A stretch of 64,000 nt of DNA from Musa acuminata AAA Group (taxonomy: Eukaryota > Streptophyta > Magnoliopsida > Zingiberales > Musaceae): assembly GCF_036884655.1 (NCBI RefSeq), contig NC_088342.1, forward strand, positions 12,833,501 through 12,897,500, written 5' to 3'. Below are positions 10,601 through 22,853 of the stretch, piece after piece. Position numbers and translations under genes: made by a program. The notes under the pieces were generated by a model. It made no database searches. It saw only the letters and a program-made list of their open reading frames with translations, and was not told where the DNA came from. Position 1 is the first letter of the stretch, and each line of letters starts with the position of its first letter.

Positions 10601-10732
10601 CTCCTTGATGGTGGTTCGGAATTTTTGGCCATCGAAACGGAGTTCGACATAAGGACTGACAGAGCCTTGACCATCCTTGCTGATGAGGTCATGAGCACTG
10701 AGGACTTCAACCCCCAGTTTAAGATTGCTCAT
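7700..10732 (-). CDS. Multiple C2 domain and transmembrane region protein (MCTP; FTIP/QUIRKY family)
   Basis: A single coding exon of 1010 aa, the usual intronless form in this plant family. It has four C2 domains: C2A about residues 1-120 (LKLGVEVLSAHDL, DGQGSVSPYVEL), C2B about 270-385 (LFVRVVKARELPAKD), C2C about 430-555 (YVRVNVIEAHDIFVSDK) and C2D about 600-725 (LELGVLNATGLHPMK). A Pro/Gln-rich linker lies between C2A and C2B. The C-terminus is a phosphoribosyltransferase-C-type region with hydrophobic segments (TTILVHILFIMLVCFPELI, then AMFLVFCLCAAMVLYV). These proteins tether ER to plasma membrane, often at plasmodesmata, and some carry FT florigen. The start is set at 10732 because family members begin MNNLKLGVEV-like, and a good 3' splice site (pyrimidine tract then CTACAG) ends at 10743. 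The upstream in-frame ATG at 10783 would then be intronic. FTIP versus QUIRKY subgroup is not decided. Confidence 0.95.
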   Translation of the reverse strand: MSNLKLGVEVLSAHDLISKDGQGSVSPYVELRFDGQKFRTTIKEKDVNPVWNESFYFNVSDPSTLSDCPLEAHVYHFNRATNSGSFIGKVRLAGTSFVPYSDAVDLHYPLEKRGIFSRVKGELGLKVFVTDDPSIRSSVPQPAFDPILGSPASSHAQQPQAEVTGSSLNPFQESRPEPLRTFHHLAREQQQQPPQPYYSAAGQAVDQSVRYATDEMKSEPPRVVKMFSSSSSQQPVDFQLKETSPSLGGGRIIGGRMIPGEKAGAFDLVEKMEYLFVRVVKARELPAKDITGSLDPFVEVRLGNYKGTTRHFEKNQSPEWNQVFAFARERVQASFMEVVLKDKDLVKDDFVGLVRFDLNEVPSRVPPDSPLAPEWYRLEDKKGEKIKGELMLAVWYGTQADESFAYATHSDAVPAVDAHTLSNYIRAKVYHAPRLWYVRVNVIEAHDIFVSDKKRFPDVLCKARIGGQLMKTKAIQSRTPNFLWNEEFMFVAAEPFEEDLILSVEDRVAHNKDEEIGRVHVPLAAVEKRADDRIIRSKWWNLKRPVAVDVDQLKEDKFSSKIHVRICLDGGYHVLDESTHYSSDLRPTAKQLWKPPIGLLELGVLNATGLHPMKTRDGKGTCDSYCVAKYGHKWVRTRTIVDNMSPRFNEQYTWDVYDHATVLTVGVFDNCQLSEKDSSTGGNKDVKIGKVRIRLSTLETGRIYTNTYPLLVLHNSGVKKMGELHLAIRFSVTSMVNSMFIYSKPLLPKMHYIRPLPIIQQEMLRHQAVQIVAARLSRMEPPLRKEVVEYMSDAHSHLWSMRRSKANFFRLMSVFSGLFAVAKWFGDVCSWKNPVTTILVHILFIMLVCFPELILPTIFLYMFLIGVWNYRFRPRYPPHMNTKISSVEAVDPDELDEEFDTYPTSRNPEIMRMRYDRLRSVAGRIQTVVGDIATQGERLHLLLTWRDPRATAMFLVFCLCAAMVLYVTPLQVVAAAAGFYLMRHPRFRHKLPSVPVNFFRRLPARTDSLL

Positions 10733-13700
10733 GTTGATGACTCTGTAGTTGGTGGAGGGAGATGAGGGATCAGAACCGATCAACTACCGAGGCCAAAACC
10801 TGCGTGGTAAAGGCAAGCAATTTGTGAACTGCTCATGTACAAGTACAAGAATGGCTCTAATAACAAATGGTGAAGAGAAAGTCCATGTTGCATGTAAAAA
10901 CCGTATAAAGAGATAAACCATATACAATGTCCACCCACAAGGCCAGTTCAGAAGAGAGGAGCACTGATAGAATTTAAACCGAAAGATCAAACAACGGAGT
11001 CACCTCAAATTGCAGAGTAATCCAAGGTTCAGTAGAAACCGGGATGAATTCATATTTTTTTCTTATTGAGCAAGCAATCAAGCCTTCTGGTAGTGCAAAG
11101 GTAACCAAACAGTCATGATTAGTGTTTTCAATCTCTCGTGGGTGCAAAAGCTACCTTTCTGCAGTTGTTCATTGCAGAAGCTCTGCCTTACCAGTGGTTG
11201 AACAAAGTATGCAGAGCCAAAATTCTCACAGATTTCTACTTAGGACAGTCGAGGTCTGAAGCTTGGTTGTTTGCTTTGGGTTTTCTTGATTTATATGCAT
11301 TAAAGCATTCTAAGTAAACTGGATAAAAGCAGAGTTACATATCTTGGTTCTCACGGACATACTAGTATTCCAATAATTAAGAGACTTCGTAAAAGAATGC
11401 AGAGTAGCAAAGGAAAAACTGAAGCAAAACCAGGTTGTGTCAAGACAGTGCACAAGTTGATGCTGAAACCAAACTGTGGCAGATGCCTTGATCCATAGTG
11501 ATAATGTTAAGCTGGGAATTGTGGGCATATCAATATCCTCAAAGGTGAAGATTGGCAACATAAAATAGACCAGTTATTTAAAATCAATACAATGGTTGTG
11601 TCTCGGTTACAAAAGGTACGGAGAGGAGGTCGATACTTGAGAATCCGAGGAGCTCATGAGTCTCCAATGTATGAGGCTTTTTGAACACAGAGATTATCTT
11701 AATTAATCTGTAAATAATAAAACTCGTACATACATTTAGCTACCATCAAGAAGTTTTAGAAATTTGACCAACAACAACCTTTCAGATATAAAACATGGTG
11801 TCATTTCCTAAGGATGGCATCAGAAGCTTTAACATGTTTCAAGATTCACATTTATGATATACCCACTACAAATGCTAAGCATGAGAAACGAAGAGAAGTG
11901 ATAGAAGCAACTAAACCATGAATTTGTGATGTCAAAATCAAGCTTATAACAAAGTCACTCATTTGAAGTCCTTATCATAATGATTCTGCTACTAATGTAT
12001 GATGAAAATTTTACAGTCCATCATCTTTAATTATGTGTAATTTAGCACTAGAACGTGTTTATTATGAAGTTGCAGTTTCCCTTGGGCAATAAAACTGTAG
12101 TACTAAAGTAACATAACTGTACGTCGATGTGTACCGAATGATTCTTCATTTAAACATAAAAAAAATGGAATTCCAAAGTACACATCAAATTGCAAAGGAA
12201 ATTAGTTAAATGACTACCTCATTCAACTGGATTTATTCCGGTTTAAACAGTTTGCATAATGTGGTTAGTATAGATTCGATAACAAACATTACTCGGATAC
12301 TCTGTGTCTCATATTCCTTCTATATAACTTGAAAGGTTATTTTGGATCCAACAAGGTTTGGGTGGTAACGGTGATCAGCAAATGAGCTGAAAATATGTCT
12401 TCCAAATACATTCCTATGATGTACAAGACCAATTAGAAAAGCAACAAGAATCTGAAAGACTGGAATTTTCCACCAGTTTCATATGATTCACTGGTACCAT
12501 ATGACAGACTCTGTTCCTCCCGAAGGAAGAAGCAAGCAAAAGAAGTAAGAAATGAGATAGCATCATAAACCCTGCTAACAGCAACAAATCGAGAACAGAA
12601 GTCCACAAAATGAATGAAAACCTCAGGACTAGAACCACACAGGTTATTGTAACTCAAATCATTCTTCTTATCCTCTCTAAAATTCTCAAACTGCGGTGCT
12701 GAAATCGCAGCCAATTTCTTGCAATTAGATGTCAGAGAAGAACAGAACATCCTTGAGATGTTGTCTACTTTTCAGTTAAGAAAGAAACCTAATTTATTCT
12801 TACCTAAAATCTTGACATAACTTCATGGAGATGGTGAAGTGCCGCCATCATCATGTAATTGCTCCATACTACAATGGAATTGTACGAGTCCTAATCTCCT
12901 CATGCTATATGGTCACTTATCAGGATGGAATGTACCCACATAATTGATATTTTAGGTTAGGTTTTCCTGGCTAAGTACTTTTAAAACAGAAAGTCTTTCT
13001 TCCTTACAGCTCAGCTTGATTCCAGCAATCACAAATGTCCAGAACTAAGAACACACAAATTATTTATTATTATTATTTTTTATTTCTTTTCAATCAGCAT
13101 CTTACCAAACTGGTATCATCTAATTTATCCAACCTGGTTACTCTAGTCATCCTCTACCATATGTTGGTGCTGCAAGGGAACACAGGGGCACCGGAAAGAT
13201 AAATCTTTGGTCCAGAACCTAAACCAACCAGAGGAAGAGAACTCGGAACAAAATTGGTGTTCGACAAGCACCGAGGAGGTCGAAATTGTTCACTATATCG
13301 GAATTAATAAGGTTAGAAAAGTAAGTCTTTGGTCACCGGTGTTTGCATCTTTCGACTGCCCATCTCAATCATTTCCTCTAAATTGACTATCTTTCAACTG
13401 CTCATCACGATTTGCACGCTCAATCATTTTCTGTGTCACCTTCCATCAGTATTGATTCATGGAAGTAGAATATGCGATCTCCAGAGACACAAATATGTAA
13501 GATATAAAAAGGTAAACCTAATCCAGAACGAAGTCCACCGCCATCTGGATTTACATATAACTCCTCCATTGGAATCCAGCACCGCTTTCCAACAGATGGG
13601 AAATTAAGCATGAGAAGTAAGCTTCTAATCCGTTTGGTTAATTCCATGAATGGCCTCTCTAAATAAACAAATTTCAAATCAGGAGAAAACAAAGAAACAA

Positions 13701-13960
13701 AAGAAAGCAAGCAGAGCAAGACCGGATTCAGAAGAAGAAAAAGCAGTCGAAAGGAAGAGAAGGGTTCACCAGCGGAGCCAAAACTGCTCCACGCCTCTCC
13801 TCCGAAAGCTTCGAGTTCTCGAGTCGACCGCAGCCCTCCGAGAGGAGATGAAGAGGGGGTTGGGTTGGCTTCTTGGAAGGAGATGGGGGTGCAGCCTGGA
13901 AATAGGATGACGGGGAATCGTTGCTTTCGCCATCGCAACGACAAACACATCCCTCTCGAT
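10733..13960 (-). other. Probable 5'UTR of the MCTP gene with a ~3-kb intron
   Basis: A 3' splice site lies 10 nt before the MCTP start (acceptor AG at 10744-10743). Upstream, 10745-13770 has no recognisable coding exon. Around 13771 the minus strand offers a donor (CGCTG then GTGAAC) after a C/T-rich stretch, 13771-13960, that looks like a plant leader. Long 5'UTR introns are common in this family. The join is inference; a transcript read would settle it. Confidence 0.45.
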
Positions 13961-14965
13961 CTTTCTTTCCTTCCTCCTTCTCTTTCATCCGCTGAGAGTC
14001 TTTGCGAACACTTGTGATGATTACATTCATACGTAATAAAAAAATTAATCACCTTTCATAAATGTTGTATTAATTAAATTACGCACAGAACACTCTTATA
14101 CAAATAAAAATATATATATCAAATATATAGCTAACATTTGAGGTTGTTGACGAAAAATAACGAAATTTGCCGTCCACTCGATAACTAATAATAAACATGA
14201 GAAGAACTCGCAAAACGCACGTAAACTGGTGTGCATCGAACGGATACGTCACGAAGTTTCGTTGATGATAAACTCTGGTACTGCAAACCACAGAGAAGAT
14301 TGATGATCCAAAGATTTGACCATTTCAATGTTTTTTTTTTAATATATTATTATCTTGTGCTATTTCATTTTTCCATAGGAAGTACGTGAGGTGGTCTAGG
14401 AAGACCTCAACCTTTCCTTTCCTGTCATTAATATTATCTTTTGTAGAGAAATTTGATATATAATCAATCAATCAATCATCAGACTAGTATTTTAAATAAT
14501 ATTTGAGGAATAAATAAATTAAATAAATATCGCACGTTTTAGAAATCAAAATCCAGCTTCATCGTTATCTTAAAAAAGTTAATTAATCAGCCAATCAGCA
14601 AATATATATATATGGCACAATCAATCAGCAAAAAATACGATAAATACATAACATCAAAAATACGATCACAAACGGGAGTGGTGGAATATTAACTCCGTTG
14701 GTTCGGGTAAGGCAATTTGGGAGAGCCAATGCGTTGACCAGCTGGGCGGCCACCCAAGTCGTCGTCCTTTCGCCGTTGGGGATCCTGTGGTGACACATTT
14801 TTTGGTTCCCTTTAGATACGTGACAAGACGGATGGGTCCAATTTAGTGGCGGATCGAGTTGGATGGATGTGTGCCGATTCCTTGGTCGGGTCCACGCTGC
14901 AACGAAAGCGTCGTCGCACCTACCGACCCTCACTCGTGTCTCACGGCACAACATTTATAGGTAAC

Positions 14966-14968
<3 letters not shown>

Positions 14969-15007
<39 letters not shown>
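14969..15007 (+). repeat. (TC)n microsatellite
   Basis: About 19 uninterrupted TC units lie in the intergenic space between the MCTP leader and GST copy A. Confidence 0.95.
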
Positions 15008-15009
<2 letters not shown>

Positions 15010-15012
<3 letters not shown>

Positions 15013-16048
15013 CCAGCGAGTAGATATTTCGTTTTGGATTTATGTCGTAATTAATTATTGCTTTTAAAATCATCACCATATGTCACGCTATGCTTTTGTT
15101 TGTGACATTTTTGACTCCCAAGGCGATGAATGATATGGACGTTTGATCTGAATGATGTGCGGAACTTAAAGAAGCTGCTTCTGATTAAATGCTTCATTTA
15201 AAGCACTACAGTACATACAATGTGGATTTATGTTTGACTCTCTTTGGGTTGCTTAACTGTTCATGTGTTTGACCAAAGGCTTTTGAGCATCACTGCGAAA
15301 CCAACCATTTCTAAAAGAAATGGTTATGATTATTATTATTATTAATTTTCTTTTCTATTATCAAGATGAACTCATTACACAAATATTTTCATATTTAATG
15401 TTGTGTTTACATTAATTTTTGTTATACTTTATGTTAAACGTGTCGAATAATAGTGAAAATTGATGTAAATTAATACAAAATAAGAAATAATATTATTTTG
15501 AATCAATTTTGAGGGAAAAACATCTCACCTGCTTTTTCGTCATGCACTCTTTCAAATATTCTATCCAACATATCCATCACTGTCAATATAGTATTTTATA
15601 TTTATATCACTCTGACGCCAATCCGAAAACTCGTGTTTTGACCATCTTGACACTTTGTAGAAAAACTAAGTGATCTTTCTACCAATTTTTTCTTTGTTAC
15701 TCGACGTGCATGTTTCGAGATCAACAAATAAAATCGAGTGCACCAAATAAAAATATGTGTTTAGTCTACCATATCATATCATTTTAAAAAGGATAAGGGA
15801 CAAAGATAAATTTTGATTACACCATCAAACCTATGTTTAGATGTTCAAATATGTTGGATAAAATTTCAACCGAATACCTCAACTCTCATAACCTAGTAGA
15901 TAAAAACTGAGTTTTTCAAATTTAGCTATATTCGATCAACCTCTCAGTCGATCTCTTAGTATCTCATGCACATAAATATTTTTAATAGAAGATGCAAATA
16001 CAATAGTTGTTTTAATCATTAATTTAGAAGGTTTGATACATAGGAAAA
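15010..16048. other. Intergenic AT-rich sequence
   Basis: No gene or clear repeat is seen. Near 16048 the sequence starts to match 22733 onward, which marks the left end of the GST tandem duplication. Confidence 0.5.
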
Positions 16049-16205
16049 CTTCAAGAACTGTTCTTAATACACCACAAAGATCCAAAATAAACACGCACAC
16101 AGCGCACATTATTTCAGTGCTATATTACAATCACTGCAAGCTACTACACATAAACTGCTGCATCAGATCACCTGTTCTATCGGATTAAAGGTTTCGGGTT
16201 GGATT

Positions 16206-19200
16206 TCAGGCTGACTTCAATAATGCTATTCTTGCCTTGACTTCCTGCAGATGCTCATGGACTTCCTCAAAATGAGGACTGGTAGCACACTTTACATTGT
16301 CGATCCATTCCAATATCTTCGGGTGAGGCCCCAATATTCTCTTGCGATCTTTCTCATCCACAACCTGAAGCAAAAGGATGCACAAGATGATTAATAAAGA
16401 GGACTACTATTAAACATCTACAGAACTTAGTACGATGTATCAACATTTTGCTGACACCTCCAAAGATTATTGCTTCCTGTTATACCACTAACTTTATTAC
16501 TTGTACTCCTGTCGAGCTCCAGAAAGCAGATTGCTCTCTTGATACCATTCATACATAGGTGTTAGATTATTTAATTAGCATGCTTCAACTTACAAAGACG
16601 AAATTGGTCCTCTTGGTTACCTTGCTGAGTCCAAAAAATGAGCGCTCATTCCGAGGGCACATTTCTCATGTAAACAGCTAAATTGCATGCTTTCCAACTT
16701 TGCTCATTCTTTGATGGCGACACATCAGATTTCAGTCCATAGCTCAACAATATCTTTACTGATCCTACTTAGTATGCTTTTCTGGTGGGTCATTCATTAT
16801 CTTTATCTTGTCTAGCATAATATGCAGTGAAAAAAGCTTCATCAACTGAGACTCATCTTCCCTCTCTAAACTAATAAAGACTTTGTAGGTTGAGGACCAC
16901 AAATTGCTGCTGCATCTTTGTCAGAGATATTCCTTCACTAATAATTTGGATTCTGGATCCTATAAAAACTTGAACATATGACCTACTTGTCTTCGGTAAT
17001 AGAGTTTCATAAAAAAAAATTCCATCTATCAATCAAAAAAATATCTAAATAATAGCTCACGAATTGCACTGCAAAGACTGAAAGAAGAACTCACTGAAAA
17101 TGAACGTAGTCAGGCTGAGTCATGTTTAAAGAAAACAGAAATAATCAGGTTAAGCCATATTTGAAGTGGTTTTTGCACTTTGAATTTCTATTCATTGCTC
17201 TGTTTCGTAGGCAGCACATTGATTACAGAGTTGATAATACCAAACTAATGAATTGCATGCAAACCCATCTTTTTTTTCTCCTTATTGATGCAATACTGAA
17301 CTACAAGAACATAACTTAATAGATCTGGTATCATACTAATGTACAGTTTGCATCGAATAACATACCTCAAGTTGCATAATCTCACAGGCAAGACTGAGAT
17401 CTGCAACAGATGGCTGGAGGTTTCCCAGTAAAAATTTTGCATCTCCTTTAAGCCATACAGACTCTAACTTTGAAAGGGACGCACTTAAAATTTTCTCATC
17501 TTCAATTGCTGCTTGTGGATTTAATGGAAGACTGCGTACAGGTCCCAGTGCACTGTTGATACAGTAGTTCACTGCAAAACATGATATAGATCATCAGGGC
17601 CATCAAATCTTATCAGACCATCCCATGAATGAAGGTGATGTGGTGTGATGAGGGAAAGGAAAGATGAAGATCCCAATGGCCTCTGCTTCTAATAATCCTT
17701 GTCCACTAAGACAAAAGTTAAAAATAAAAATAAAAAACAAAAAATTTAGGCGGCAATGCGCAAACAATGAAAAGGCAGCATTCTGAAGTCTTTGCAATTC
17801 TATATTGAACCAATAAGCTCAAACTAGGTCATATTCATCTCATGGCTCTAACTACTGCATTTCTCACGATGTGGATCATAAAATGGACTAGAACTTGTCT
17901 TATCGACAGTATCCACAATTCCACACAACTGTCACTAGTTTAATCTTCAGATGGTTGGTGGATCACACAGCTCACAATCACAACTGTCTGAAGACATGAA
18001 TTTAAGTTCAGCAACTTCAAATTTCTATGAAGTTAGTGATATCATCCTTTGCTTAAATATTTTGTTATTGTTGACTTCTTGTGTATGATACAACGTGAAT
18101 CCAAACTCTTTTTATGGATGCCTTCAGAAGAACTAGCATGATAAGAAAAATCATGTTCACTGTCTACATTCAGAACAAAAATTGGATGCTGGGGTTTCTC
18201 GTACATGCACCACGGCGTAGGTTGGAATGGTGCCAATCCAAAATGGACTGTATTTTTGCTCTTGAGATGATATCAGCAGGATACCTTCCACAAAAGATAG
18301 GAAACGTAAGGTAAAATGTATCTTGAGATGACTAGGATATCGAACACAAACAATAGTAGCACTGACAAAAGTCACCGGAAATCCCTGGTCTAATTTCCAT
18401 CACAAAAAGGAATACAACTTTCACTTATAAAAAATCGAACAGAAGTCCACTTTTAATGAATCAAGAAGTCCACTGTAACATATCAATCATGGTTTTTCTA
18501 CACAAATATAAAAAATAGAACTTCAAAGGTCACCTTTTCCCTGCTCCTTCTACCTCATTTATTAGTAACACGAGAGGACAGTAGCTTGAGAGGGCAATAA
18601 ATATCATCCAGTTTGTAACATTTTTTTATCACCATAAATTATTTTATATGCACAATTTTGAGAGATAGATAGGTAAATTCTTTTTTCTATTCTGGATATT
18701 ACTTTGCCTCAAACAGGAAGGAAAAGAGATAATTTTAAAGTAGCTAATGTACCAAGCTATACTTTGCAACTTAAAATGGTTTGTTACCATATGATTGTTC
18801 AACTCATTTTACTATGACGATCCCTGGTCTTTCATATCATTCAAAAGGGCTGATAGGTAGTTACAAAACCTTACCTATCATGATCTACACTTGAAGATTA
18901 ATAGTATTAGTTGCTTCTCAATAAAATATGAGTAAAGCCTCAAGGAATACTATTTAGATGTCAGAGAAATGCAATAGATGTTTATCAACGTAATACAAGC
19001 TAAGCCTCCACTAACATTATCAGGTTGCAAGAGAAAATATTTTATGAAAAAACAAACCAAACACACATACACATATTGATAGACGAAGGAAATAATGCAA
19101 ACGACATATTATAAATTACCAGCGGTCCGGAACTCCTGGAAATGCACTAGCAAGATAGCACAAAATGGCATGACTGGACAAACAAATAAAAGTCATTAGA

Positions 19201-21038
19201 TTAAGGTTGACGAAAGGATGGATGGATGGTGGAGTAAAATCACAATTGAATACAGAATAAACTTCAACATAAACACCTCATCATTTATATTTGAATTTAG
19301 AGTATTTAAGAATATTCAACTTGAGAATATAAGAAAATCATATATGAGATATACATATAAACAGGCATGACTGCTACCACGGACTTCAGAATCATAAAAT
19401 GGAAACAAATACATGAAAGTCAAACCATTGTCGCAGATAAATCTATATAAGACATCATAATGTTCATGTGAGGCTCTTTCTTTTGATTGTTATAGTTGTT
19501 TCATCCTGGTCTTTGGGATTTCAGATTTATTTCATGTTAAATTTTGCATATGATTCAGAGCCTGTTCAAGTCGGTTTAAAATTTAGAAACCCTTTCTCTA
19601 GTAGCAGTTTTTATTTTTATCCATCTTTTCCTTTCAAGGACACCTTAGTCATTCTAGTGTTTTCAATTGCCCATAAAATTTAATGTCTTCTTGAAGAACA
19701 ATCATGTCTACCTAAGGGTCATTCCACCAGTGATATACAAAGTTCAGAGAGCACAAAAAAATTAAAGAACTACTGATACATGGTAAGGTGCCAGAAAAAG
19801 GAATTTTGAAACCATCTTGATGCATGACAACTTACCAGAGAAGCTACAACACCAGTGTGTTGTAGGATGGATGAGTAGATGGGATCCAATGGGATTCAAG
19901 TTTGTTAATAGATCAAGCAACAGGAGCAACACGTACTGCAAATCTTGGGTCTGGTTGATTATTTTATGCAGTTAAGGCTATGATAAACAAAATTTTGAAA
20001 CATAGTGTTCTCCAAATGATTTGGCAAGACATTGCCTGAGGCTTAAGCTAGAAGAGTTCTCTCAAATGAAGCATAAGTTATATGATGGGCAGCTTACTAT
20101 GAGGACAAACTGTTCAGACAAATGTGATACAATGACTCAGTTACCACCATCATAGGAGTTATGTTTTGATCGATCTTTTTCGCAAGGACAGGAGAAGTGC
20201 ATAAAGAAATTATATTTAAGCATAGACTTAAAGAAACAATATCTACCTCTCAAAGAGCTTTAAATCTCCATGAACAATTGCTGGAACTTCTGCCATTGGG
20301 TTTATCTCTGGAAAAATATCTGAATTAGTACATCTAGAAAGGAAAACATTGGAGTATACTGAGAAAGCTACGCTTAGTTCGTAAATCAGCAGAGACTAGG
20401 AAAGCTTGCACATTCAGATTAAGGAGGAAAGAAACAAGTTATTCTCTGCATGATTTGTTAAGCTCAAGAGTTCACATGAGGTAGTCATTCCTGTGAAATA
20501 AAACATAAAGAGTTGATGATAGCAGAGCCTCCGAATTGTCCATTGTTCTCAGATGCTCGTTTAGTGTACTATTACTGTGAAAGATGACTTCCATTGTCTT
20601 TAACCTTGCTCGATTCACCTTCAGGACGACATGTTTGCAAAAAGAGGGAGGGTTCGAGATCTCAGTTACTAAGCTGTGACAACACAATAAGAAAGATTGA
20701 TTCCATCGCCCTGCAACTCATGAGGAAAACGAGAACAAAGAGGGTGAGAGCTAACTAGTGGGGACCTTTGAAATCGGGCAAACGATGCTTGCCCGTCGTG
20801 AAATCAATCGTCACCTCCTCGAAGTCAATACCGTTGACCCTGACATCAACAAGAACCCAAATCCCTCACGATAGTCATGTAGATCAAAGCAGAAGAAACA
20901 AAAAAAAAAACCGAACATATAAACGAGAGACATCTAAGCGAAAGACGAAGACGAAAATGTTAGGGAATATTACTTGCAGAAGATTATAATCGCCCGCGAC
21001 GGCTGCGACAGCCGATGACCGTACACCTTCAGCGTCAT
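16206..21038 (-). CDS. GSTT: Theta-class glutathione S-transferase, copy A (7 exons, C-terminally altered)
   Basis: Exons: 21038-20974, 20839-20766, 20307-20247, 19173-19120, 18284-18205, 17571-17366 and 16364-16206. All have GT-AG borders and matching phases, giving 232 aa. The thioredoxin-fold N-domain has the theta catalytic serine region (RLSQPSRA); glutathione-site residues include VPAIV and LFES. The helical C-domain has ILDWHH, LPLNPQAA, WLKGDAKFLLGN and ADLSLACEIMQLE. Theta GSTs conjugate or reduce peroxides with glutathione. Oddities against copy B: exon 2 reads DFTTGKHRLPDFK where copy B has DLVKRQHRSPEFK, and exon 3 has MAEVPAIVHGD for MGQVPAIVDGR. The C-terminus ends ARIALLKSA after a net 28-nt loss relative to copy B. 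Splice sites are intact, so it may be expressed, perhaps with changed activity or location. Confidence 0.92.
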
Positions 21039-21039
21039 C

Positions 21040-22732
21040 TCTCTTCTCCTCTCCTCTTCTATCCTCAGTATGAGTGCATTGCAAGTATGAAATCCTCTTT
21101 ATAAGAGAAAATAAAATGAGCAACGAAACTTTTTCGAATAATAAGAATCATTGAACCAACAGTTATTATTGAATCAATGTTCCCCAACTAACTGAATCAA
21201 ACACCATCGAACTGTCAAAGGACTCTTTCGCGTTCTTGGACGGTCTCCGTTCTTCGTCTTCCTTGTCTTCTTACCGTGGAAATAGAGCTTGACAACCGAT
21301 CTTTTGGTGCCAATTTTGGCACATAGCTGGGAGAACTTTGATTACTGTTATAATGATCCGAGCCTAACCCGTTGATAGTAATACACTCGTCAGATCCTTA
21401 TAAGTCAATCTTAATCTTTATCCACTTTCAATATGAGTCAATCTTAATCTTTGTCCACTTTCAATATGGGACTAATCATGAATGTTACAATTGTCGTCCT
21501 CTTCTACAGTTCAATGAATCAAGATCTACAGAAAGTCGTGGATCCAATGTTGATTCACCATCGCCGAGTCGAAACATATTTGTCGCACTCTCATCTATTT
21601 TCTCCCGATGCGACAATTCGCATTCATGAACGCATCATAACATTGCAAACCCTCACACTTAAATATGACCTCATGTGGAAGCAAATCCAAAGAACTTTTA
21701 ATGGCTAAATCGAATTGACGTTACATCGACATCGTTGCCTTAAATTAACTAATCAACAGAAAAGTTTGTTGCTGCAACATATTAACCTCTAAATCATAAT
21801 GGGCGATTTTCAATAAAAATATTTATATCTCGAGAATTTTCCCATCGATTCTTTTATTTTTATTTTTTAAATAATATCTTTAATTAAAAGAAAACCCAAC
21901 TTACTCTTCAAAAAAAAATTTATAGTATTTTTGGTTATCATAGTAAATAAAAATACTGTAAAACCGACTTAAGAACACCGTAAATAATCTAAATAGATTT
22001 TAAATCTTAATTAAATTAATTATAAGTTTAAAAACATGATCTTGCAATGATCTATGAGTAAGAGCAACTAAGGAGTCATAATATGAAATCACTTGTAATA
22101 TTTTTTTAATGATTTTTAAAGAATTTATAATACATCAATAAAACACTATCATGAGTTAAATAAAAATACTGTAAAAATTGAAAACTAGGAAAGAAATAGA
22201 TGAAAACTTTAGAGGTATTTTAATTTTTTTTAAATTAAGGGTATTGTTTGGGCAAAAAATAAAAGAAGGGTATCTTTTGAAAATACCAAAAGTATGGGTA
22301 TTTTTAGAAAAGTCACCCAATAGTAAATAACACCAAATAGATTCAAATTTTCCAATCGCACAATGCAGTGTGTAAAAAGTTTGGAAACTGAATCCACAAT
22401 TTTGCAAAATCTCAAAGGAACAACTTTAGCAAGACACCAATGTTCACTCTGGTAGGTACATAAAAAATATCCAACAAATTCTTGCTCTACATCTGAAGCT
22501 GGTGACCTTTTTTGTGGAAAGAAAGCAATACAATGACTCTACATCTATGTATTTGGATAATCAAAAGAAAACATGTAAAGGTCTATTGTTTTAAGTGATA
22601 TGAAAAAGAAATTCTTCATATTATAGGTAATGACTTCTTAAATAAACCTCTCCAGAAAGGTCCGAAGAGGATGGCTCACATGGAATATAAATATATCACA
22701 GTACTGCAGAGCTTTCACAATCGTATAAGACA
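21040..22732. other. Spacer between GST copies, with a 33-bp direct repeat
   Basis: It holds the upstream region of copy A and the 3' flank of copy B. At 21404 and 21437 two 33-bp head-to-tail copies start with GTCAATCTTAATCTTT. The surrounding 21350-21710 looks like a dispersed plant repeat by style, but I cannot name it. 21780-22450 is very AT-rich with no coding signal. Confidence 0.5.
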
Positions 22733-22853
22733 ACTTCAATGATTGTTCTTAATCCTTCGGAAACATCTAAAATAAACACACACATAGCAACACTGTTTTA
22801 GTGCTCTGTCACTGCAATGTAAACTGCTGCATCAAATCACCAGTTTGATCAAG

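Noticed and set aside
10733..10783. N-terminal extension of MCTP from the ATG at 10783
   Set aside because: Family proteins start at the later Met, and a strong 3' splice site falls between the two starts.
13420..14052. 210-aa minus-strand ORF as a separate gene
   Set aside because: No recognisable domain; the position and C/T-rich text fit the MCTP leader better.
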